Of a DNA stretch of 64,000 nt, positions 58,964 to 64,000 are shown one piece after another. Origin of the DNA: Microbacterium sp. AZCO. Its GTDB lineage: Bacteria > Actinomycetota > Actinomycetes > Actinomycetales > Microbacteriaceae. How positions within the stretch are numbered: the stretch's first letter is position 1; each line of letters begins with the position of its first letter. The stretch lies in assembly GCF_039614715.1 (NCBI RefSeq), contig NZ_CP154857.1, positions 1,302,001-1,366,000 on the forward strand. The letters are read 5' to 3'. The translations under genes were made by a program, and so were the position numbers. Below the pieces are notes generated by a model that ran no database searches, was not told the origin of the DNA, and saw nothing but the letters and a program-made list of their open reading frames with translations.

Positions 58964-60232
58964 TCAGGCGCTCTTGCGCTTGTGCCGCAGCACGAGGGTG
59001 GGCGCGGCGCCCTCCTCGACGGAGGCGCGCGTCACGATGACCTTGTCGACGTCCTCCTGTGAGGGGATCTCGAACATGATCGGGCCGAGCACGTCTTCGA
59101 GGATCGCGCGGAGGCCGCGGGCGCCGGTCTTGCGGAGCACTGCCATGTCGGCGATCGCCTCGAGGGCGTCGCGCTCGAACTCGAGCTCCACGCCGTCGAG
59201 CTCGAACATGCGCTGGTACTGCTTGACCAGGGCGTTCTTCGGCTCGACGAGGATCTCCATGAGCGCCTCGCGGTCGAGCGGAGCGACCGAGGCGACGACC
59301 GGGAGCCGACCGATGAACTCGGGGATGAGTCCGAACTTGTGCAGGTCTTCGGGCTGCACCTCGCTGAAGAGGTCGAGGTCCTTGCCCTTGTCGTGGAGCG
59401 GAGCTCCGAAGCCGATGCCGTGCTTGCCGACGCGCGTCGACACGATGTCTTCCAGACCCGCGAAGGCGCCGGCGACGATGAACAGGACGTTCGTCGTGTC
59501 GATCTGGATGAACTCCTGGTGCGGATGCTTGCGGCCGCCCTGCGGCGGCACCGAGGCGACCGTGCCCTCGAGGATCTTCAGGAGCGCCTGCTGCACGCCC
59601 TCGCCCGAGACGTCGCGCGTGATCGACGGGTTCTCGGCCTTGCGGGCGATCTTGTCGACCTCGTCGATGTAGATGATGCCCGTCTCGGCGCGCTTCGTGT
59701 CGAAGTCGGCGGCCTGGATGAGCTTCAGCAGGATGTTCTCGACATCCTCGCCGACGTAGCCCGCCTCCGTCAGCGCGGTCGCATCGGCGACGGCGAACGG
59801 CACGTTGAGGCGCTTCGCGAGCGTCTGCGCGAGGTACGTCTTGCCGCAGCCGGTCGGCCCGATGAGCAGGATGTTGCTCTTGGCGATCTCGACCTCGTCG
59901 GCGCGCTGCTCGGCCGGCTGGAGCGTGCCGTGCGCGCGGATGCGCTTGTAGTGGTTGTACACAGCGACGGACAGCGCGCGCTTCGCGGCATCCTGCCCCA
60001 CGACGTATTCCTCGAGGAACGAGAAGATCTCGCGCGGCTTGGGGAGGTCGAAGTCGGAGACGACGCCCGCGCCCTGCTCGGCCGCGCGCTCCTCGATGAT
60101 CTCGTTGCAGAGCTCGACGCACTCGTCGCAGATGTAGACGCCCGGGCCCGCGATGAGCTGCTGCACCTGCTTCTGGCTCTTTCCGCAGAAGGAGCACTTG
60201 AACAGGTCGGCACTCTCACCGATGCGGGCCAT
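58964..60232 (-). CDS. clpX: ClpX ATPase subunit of ClpXP protease
   Basis: A 422-residue AAA+ unfoldase. Zinc-binding domain cysteines C13, C16, C35 and C38; Walker A GPTGCGKT (125-132); [17 protein letters not shown] pore loop in [18 protein letters not shown]-type pore loops and [12 protein letters not shown] with sensor Arg. The ClpP-docking IGF loop is visible as HGIGFGA. ATG at 60232 follows GAGGAGCCTC. Separated from clpP2 by 187 bp with a strong hairpin, so it probably has its own promoter. Confidence 0.97.
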   Translation of the reverse strand: MARIGESADLFKCSFCGKSQKQVQQLIAGPGVYICDECVELCNEIIEERAAEQGAGVVSDFDLPKPREIFSFLEEYVVGQDAAKRALSVAVYNHYKRIRAHGTLQPAEQRADEVEIAKSNILLIGPTGCGKTYLAQTLAKRLNVPFAVADATALTEAGYVGEDVENILLKLIQAADFDTKRAETGIIYIDEVDKIARKAENPSITRDVSGEGVQQALLKILEGTVASVPPQGGRKHPHQEFIQIDTTNVLFIVAGAFAGLEDIVSTRVGKHGIGFGAPLHDKGKDLDLFSEVQPEDLHKFGLIPEFIGRLPVVASVAPLDREALMEILVEPKNALVKQYQRMFELDGVELEFERDALEAIADMAVLRKTGARGLRAILEDVLGPIMFEIPSQEDVDKVIVTRASVEEGAAPTLVLRHKRKSA

Positions 60233-60369
60233 GAGGCTCCTCCTCTTCGCGGACCGGCTGCCTGCCGGTGATGTCGAGCCTAACCGTTGCGGGGGCCCGG
60301 CGGCGGGATTGCGACACGCAATGTGGACCACTGCGGGGGCGTGTCCGCTCCCGGCGGAACGCCCCCCAC

Positions 60370-60411
60370 GTTGAAGCCCCGCCGACCCGAGCGGGACGGC
60401 GGGGCTTCAAC
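60370..60411. terminator. 15-bp-stem hairpin between clpP2 and clpX
   Basis: GTTGAAGCCCCGCCG (60370-60384) is perfectly complementary to 60397-60411; the 12-nt loop itself contains CCC-GAGC-GGG. On the minus strand it starts 9 nt after the clpP2 stop. No U-tract. It probably ends the clpP1-clpP2 message. Confidence 0.75.
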
Positions 60412-60419
60412 GGCGAAGG

Positions 60420-61091
60420 CTACTTCGTCAGCGCTGCCTGGCCGCGCTTGCGGGTCGTCAGCACCTGGTCGACGAGCCCGTAGGCGACGGCCTCTTCGGC
60501 CGACAGGATCTTGTCGCGGTCGATGTCCTTGTTGACCTCTTCCTTCGACTTGTGCGAGTGCTTCGCGAGCGTCTCCTCGAGCCAGGTGCGCATGCGGAGG
60601 ATCTCCTGCGCCTGGATCTCGATGTCGGACGCCTGGCCGTGGCCCGCCTCGCCCATGGCGGGCTGGTGGATCAGGATGCGGGCGTTCGGCAGCGCGAGAC
60701 GCTTGCCGGGCGCGCCGGCCGCGAGCAGCACGGCGGCAGCAGAGGCGGCCTGCCCCAGCACGACGGTCTGGATCTGCGGCGACACGTACTGCATGGTGTC
60801 GTAGATCGCCGTCATAGCCGTGAACGAGCCGCCGGGCGAGTTGATGTACATGATGATGTCGCGGTCGGGATCCTGGCTCTCGAGCACGAGGAGCTGCGCC
60901 ATGACGTCGTCGGCCGAGGCATCGTCGACCTGGACGCCCAGGAAGATGACTCGGTCTTCGAACAGCTTGTTGTAGGGGTCCTGACGCTTGTAGCCGTAGG
61001 CCGTGCGCTCCTCGAACTGGGGCAGCACGTAACGGCTGCCGGGCATCTGGAGCGCCTGGGGCGCGGAGGGTCCGAAGGTGGGGGTCTGCAT
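60420..61091 (-). CDS. clpP2: ClpP2 proteolytic subunit
   Basis: A 223-residue serine peptidase. Catalytic S117 in VLGQAASAAAVLL, H142 in [27 protein letters not shown] lines the substrate path. The long N-terminal segment (about 35 residues before RQDPYNKLFEDR) may be a propeptide. In actinobacteria ClpP1 and ClpP2 form one mixed tetradecamer that works with ClpX and ClpC. It follows clpP1 by 30 nt. Confidence 0.96.
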   Translation of the reverse strand: MQTPTFGPSAPQALQMPGSRYVLPQFEERTAYGYKRQDPYNKLFEDRVIFLGVQVDDASADDVMAQLLVLESQDPDRDIIMYINSPGGSFTAMTAIYDTMQYVSPQIQTVVLGQAASAAAVLLAAGAPGKRLALPNARILIHQPAMGEAGHGQASDIEIQAQEILRMRTWLEETLAKHSHKSKEEVNKDIDRDKILSAEEAVAYGLVDQVLTTRKRGQAALTK

Positions 61092-61121
61092 CGTGGGTTC
61101 TCTCTCTTTTCGCCTTCGGAC

Positions 61122-61706
61122 TCAGTTCGCGGTTCCGCCGCCGCCGGTCACATCGACGGCGTGCTCGCGGATGTGGTCGACGAAGCCGTACTCGAGGGCC
61201 TCCTCGGCGCCGAACCAGCGGTCGCGGTCGCCGTCGGCGTTGATCTGCTCGACGGACTTGCCGGTCTGGGCCGCGGTGATCTCGGCGAGGCGGCGCTTCA
61301 TGTCGAGGATGAGCTGCGCCTGCGTCTGGATGTCGCTCGCGGTGCCGCCGAAGCCTCCGTGCGGCTGGTGCAGCAGCACGCGGGCGTTGGGCGTGATGTA
61401 GCGCTTGCCCTTCGTGCCGCTCGTGAGCAGCAGCTGCCCCATCGAGGCGGCCATGCCGATGCCGACCGTCACGATGTCGTTCGGCACGAACTGCATGGTG
61501 TCGTAGATCGCCATGCCGGCCGTGATGGAGCCGCCGGGCGAGTTGATGTAGAGGTAGATGTCCTTCTGCGAGTCCTCCGCCGCGAGAAGGAGGATCTTCG
61601 CGCAGATCTCGTTGGCGTTCTCGTCACGCACCTCCGAGCCCAGCCAGATGATGCGGTCCTTCAGCAGCCTGTCGAAGACGCTCGTCGCGACAAGGGGTTC
61701 GGCCAT
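61122..61706 (-). CDS. clpP1: ClpP1 proteolytic subunit
   Basis: A 194-residue serine peptidase. Catalytic S88 in [14 protein letters not shown]113 in [14 protein letters not shown] at 61706 follows CAGGAGTG; in-frame upstream codons would extend over the promoter. TAGATT (61739-61744, minus strand) is a likely -10 and a ClgR-like site lies upstream at 61772-61785. First gene of clpP1-clpP2. Confidence 0.96.
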   Translation of the reverse strand: MAEPLVATSVFDRLLKDRIIWLGSEVRDENANEICAKILLLAAEDSQKDIYLYINSPGGSITAGMAIYDTMQFVPNDIVTVGIGMAASMGQLLLTSGTKGKRYITPNARVLLHQPHGGFGGTASDIQTQAQLILDMKRRLAEITAAQTGKSVEQINADGDRDRWFGAEEALEYGFVDHIREHAVDVTGGGGTAN

Positions 61707-61738
61707 GTTCACTCCTGTTTCGGGTGGTCGTGCCATTG

Positions 61739-61785
61739 AATCTACCGTCGAGCCCCGCACGCCCCGCCCGTGTTCGCCCTGGGCA
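61739..61785 (-). promoter_or_regulatory. clpP1 promoter with ClgR-like site
   Basis: The minus strand has TGCCCAGGGCGAAC at 61772-61785, agreeing at 13 of 14 positions with the ClgR core as I recall it (CGCYNANRGCGWWS), and TAGATT (61739-61744) as -10. The site centre would be near -46, suited to activation by ClgR, the known activator of clp genes in Corynebacterium, Streptomyces and mycobacteria. Confidence 0.5.
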
Positions 61786-61798
61786 GAGAAGGGCGCGC

Positions 61799-62269
61799 CT
61801 AGACGAGTTCCTGCGCGTAGCCGGTCACCGAGCGCATATAGCGGGGCAGGTGCGGCGCGAGCGCCTGAAGGGCGATGGATGCCGCGCGCACGGCGTCGCC
61901 CGACGACGCAAGCGCGAGCGCGTAGAACGCGGCCGTCGCATCGCGGAGGGGAGCATCCCTCCCCTTCTCGTACTCGGCACGCAGGAGGGCGAGGCTCTCC
62001 TCCAGCTTGCCCAGGTTGCGGATGGTGCTCGCGAGCTGGATGACTGCCTGCACGCGGCGGTCCTCGTCGAGCCCCGCCTCGAGTGCCCGGCGGTAGAGCG
62101 GCTCCGCCTCCTCCTCGAGCCCAGCGGAGTCGCGGGCGCCGGCGCGCTCGAACAGCGCCGCCGCATCGTCCTCGGGTCGCTCGGCGGCGACGGCGTCGAT
62201 GAGCGCGATCCGCTCTTCGTCGGTGACATCGGCCGACCAGGCGTCGGCGATGCGTTCTTCCCAGGTCAT
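61799..62269 (-). CDS. TPR-type protein of unknown function
   Basis: A 156-residue all-helical protein with tetratricopeptide-like repeats ([33 protein letters not shown] as one unit, [22 protein letters not shown] as the next). Probably a protein-binding scaffold. GAGGAGAGGCC precedes the ATG at 62269. It lies between tig and clpP1 on the same strand, after the tig terminator. Confidence 0.8.
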   Translation of the reverse strand: MTWEERIADAWSADVTDEERIALIDAVAAERPEDDAAALFERAGARDSAGLEEEAEPLYRRALEAGLDEDRRVQAVIQLASTIRNLGKLEESLALLRAEYEKGRDAPLRDATAAFYALALASSGDAVRAASIALQALAPHLPRYMRSVTGYAQELV

Positions 62270-62288
62270 GGCCTCTCCTCAGACGAAG

Positions 62289-62320
62289 GAGGGGGTGGAT
62301 GCCGCGGCATCCACCCCCTC
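62289..62320. terminator. Perfect 32-bp palindrome after tig
   Basis: Each half is 16 bp (GAGGGGGTGGATGCCG), giving a hairpin with no unpaired loop beyond what folding requires. It lies 19 nt after the tig stop on the minus strand. It contains GGATGCC/GGCATCC, the word that recurs through this window. Confidence 0.75.
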
Positions 62321-62338
62321 GTCATCACGCGAGCGCGA

Positions 62339-63772
62339 TCACTCCTTGTCGGCCGCAGCCTTCTTCTTGGCGGGAGCCTTCTTCTTGGGCTTCTCCTCGG
62401 CCTCTTCGGCCTCGATGATCTCGTCGGCCTCGGCGGCGGCATCCACCAGCTCCTCGGCCTCCTCGACGACCTCGGCCTCGGCCTCGGTCTCGTCGTCGGT
62501 GGCGACGAAGCCGGTCAGGTCGACGGGAGCGCCGTTGGTGTCGACGACCGACACCTTGCCGAGAGCGAGGGCGAGCGCCTTGTTGCGGGCGACCTCGCCG
62601 ACGATGGCCGGGAGCTGGTTCTGCTCCTGGATCGCGTTGACGAAGTCCTGGGGCGCCATGCCGTACTGGGCAGCCGACTGGATGAGGTACTGCGTGAGCT
62701 CGTCCTGCGAGACCTGCACGTCGAGCTTCTCGGCGATCGCGTCGAGCAGCATCTGCGTGCGGAACTGCTTCTCGCTCGCCTCGGTCACCTCGGCGCGGTG
62801 CACGTCGTCCTCCAGGCGACCCTCACCCTCGAGGTGGTTGTGCACCTCGTCCTCGACGAGCTGCGCGGGCACGGGGATCTCGACCTGCTCGAGCAGCTGC
62901 TCGATGAGCTTGTCGCGCGCGGCGGCGCCCTGCGTGAATGCCGACTGCTGACCGACGCGCTCCTTGAGGCTGTCGCGCAGCTCGGCGATCGTGTCGAACT
63001 CACTCGCCATCTGGGCGAAGTCGTCGTCGGCCTCGGGCAGCTCGCGCTCCTTGACGGCGGTGACGGTGACCGAGACCTCGGCCTCCTCACCCGCGTGGTC
63101 GCCGCCGATGAGGGTCGAGCGGAACGTCGTGTCCTCGCCCGCGGTCAGCGAGTCGATCGCCTCGTCGATGCCCTCGAGCAGCTCGCCCGAGCCGACCTCG
63201 TAGGACACGCCCTCGGCGCGGTCGATCTCGTTGCCGTCGATCGTGGCGACGAGGTCGAGCTCGACGAAGTCACCCTTCGCGGCGGGGCGGTCGACCGTCA
63301 CGAGCGTGCCGAAGCGGGCACGCAGACGCTCGAGCTCCTCGTCGATCGCGGCCTCGTCGACCTCGGCGGCGTCGACCGTGACGGTCGTGCCCTCGAACGC
63401 GGGAAGCTCGAACTCGGGACGGACGTCGACCTCGACCTCGACCTGCAGGTCGCCCGAGAAGTCCTTGTCGTTCGGCCACTCGGTGACCTCGGCCGAGGGA
63501 CGGCCGAGGACGCGCAGCTCGTTCGCCGCGACGGCCTCGCGGTAGAAGGTGTCCAGTCCTTCGCTCACGGCGTGCTCGAGCACGGCCGTGCGGCCGATGC
63601 GCTGGTCGATGATGGGTGCGGGCACCTTGCCCTTGCGGAAGCCGGGGATCTGGACGTCCTGCGCGATGTGCTCGTATGCGTGCGCGATGCTCGGCTTGAG
63701 CTCGTCCGGAGTGACCGTGATGTGCAGCTTCACCCGCGTGGGGCCGAGCTTCTCGACGGTGCTGTTGACCAT
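62339..63772 (-). CDS. tig: Trigger factor chaperone
   Basis: A 477-residue ribosome-bound peptidyl-prolyl isomerase chaperone. N-terminal ribosome-binding segment with [15 protein letters not shown] (the GFRxGxxP signature), PPIase domain in the middle ([14 protein letters not shown]), helical C-terminal chaperone domain (LREDS-type arms such as [14 protein letters not shown]) and an extra acidic then Lys-rich tail ([22 protein letters not shown], split here between residues 456 and 477). ATG at 63772 chosen ([10 protein letters not shown]). Lies just after tRNA-Pro on the same strand. Confidence 0.96.
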   Translation of the reverse strand: MVNSTVEKLGPTRVKLHITVTPDELKPSIAHAYEHIAQDVQIPGFRKGKVPAPIIDQRIGRTAVLEHAVSEGLDTFYREAVAANELRVLGRPSAEVTEWPNDKDFSGDLQVEVEVDVRPEFELPAFEGTTVTVDAAEVDEAAIDEELERLRARFGTLVTVDRPAAKGDFVELDLVATIDGNEIDRAEGVSYEVGSGELLEGIDEAIDSLTAGEDTTFRSTLIGGDHAGEEAEVSVTVTAVKERELPEADDDFAQMASEFDTIAELRDSLKERVGQQSAFTQGAAARDKLIEQLLEQVEIPVPAQLVEDEVHNHLEGEGRLEDDVHRAEVTEASEKQFRTQMLLDAIAEKLDVQVSQDELTQYLIQSAAQYGMAPQDFVNAIQEQNQLPAIVGEVARNKALALALGKVSVVDTNGAPVDLTGFVATDDETEAEAEVVEEAEELVDAAAEADEIIEAEEAEEKPKKKAPAKKKAAADKE

Positions 63773-63850
63773 GCCTGTTGTTCTCCTCGTCTGGACCGCG
63801 CGAGCGCACGGCTGCTGAAGGTCTGGGTCTGAGTTCACGGGGCCGTGATG

Positions 63851-63924
63851 TCGGGGCGACAGGATTTGAACCTGCGGCCTCCCGCTCCCAAAGCGGGCGC
63901 TCTACCAAGCTGAGCTACGCCCCG
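63851..63924 (-). tRNA. tRNA-Pro (anticodon TGG)
   Basis: Cloverleaf on the minus strand from 63924: acceptor CGGGGCG/CGCCCCG, D arm TAGCTCAGCTTGGTAGAGC, anticodon stem CCCGC/GCGGG closing TTTGGGA (anticodon TGG), T arm GCAGGTTCAAATCCTGT-type. Discriminator A at 63851; CCA is not encoded. The rest of the window to 64000 shows no gene. Confidence 0.95.
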
Positions 63925-64000
63925 GGTGGGTGCGCACGCGCGCGTACGCCGAACGGCCCCGAGAAGTCTAGCCGACGCGCGCGTGCGGCGACTGTCCGGG

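Noticed and set aside
61724..63832. 702-codon open frame antisense to tig
   Set aside because: Shadow of tig; no start signal or recognised domain.

Overview
The window comes from a high-GC Gram-positive actinobacterium, most likely a Microbacteriaceae member close to Microbacterium. The grounds are the GC-rich codon use, the tig-clpP1-clpP2-clpX and rplU-rpmA-obgE-proB-proA-nadD-rsfS gene orders, a translational T-box in front of ileS, and many start codons placed 6-7 nt after a TANNNT hexamer, the layout of leaderless actinobacterial messages. No rRNA, prophage, insertion sequence or CRISPR array was seen. Two tRNA genes are present (Ala-GGC, Pro-TGG).

Region 1 (1-16.9 kb) is mixed. It holds the start of leuS (running off the left edge), pabB, a DedA membrane protein and an App1-type phosphatase. 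A loose DNA-damage group follows: an SRAP abasic-site protein, a putative 3-methyladenine glycosylase and an AidB-like acyl-CoA dehydrogenase overlapping a zinc peptidase gene. A secreted family-3 glycosidase, a PQQ-type sugar dehydrogenase lipoprotein, two VOC proteins, secreted and membrane proteins of unknown function, a DUF427 protein and a disulfide-type flavoprotein complete it.

Region 2 (17.1-32.5 kb) is about stress and energy. An OpuC-type osmoprotectant ABC operon is followed by a cluster that looks like a compact dormancy/redox regulon. DevS and DevR homologues (heme-ligand His and DNA-contact residues conserved) sit among two Usp proteins, a flavodoxin, a PPOX-fold protein, a zinc alcohol dehydrogenase and a PPK2 polyphosphate kinase. 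Four 14-bp sites of the form GGGAC-N4-GNCCC (one with variations) lie upstream of these genes and resemble the mycobacterial DosR/DevR operator. Next come an OmpR-type two-component pair and, convergent to it, a covalent-FMN protein with a ferric-reductase-like transmembrane flavocytochrome, probably an export route for electrons.

Region 3 (32.7-64 kb) is mostly core genome: tRNA-Ala, rsfS, an uncharacterised tail-anchored protein, nadD, proA, proB, obgE, rpmA, rplU, rne, a VKOR-family protein, ndk, folC, ileS with its T-box, an MHS-type transporter, valS, an M3 oligopeptidase, an epoxide hydrolase, clpX-clpP2-clpP1 with a ClgR-like site, a TPR protein, tig and tRNA-Pro. The one clear accessory insert is a single DUF559 nuclease-like gene (51.7-52.5 kb) bracketed by two 83-bp, internally palindromic copies of one element in inverted orientation. 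ileS and valS share an identical 19-bp promoter segment.

All coordinates and motifs were read by eye. Family names rest on recognised motifs, not on database searches.
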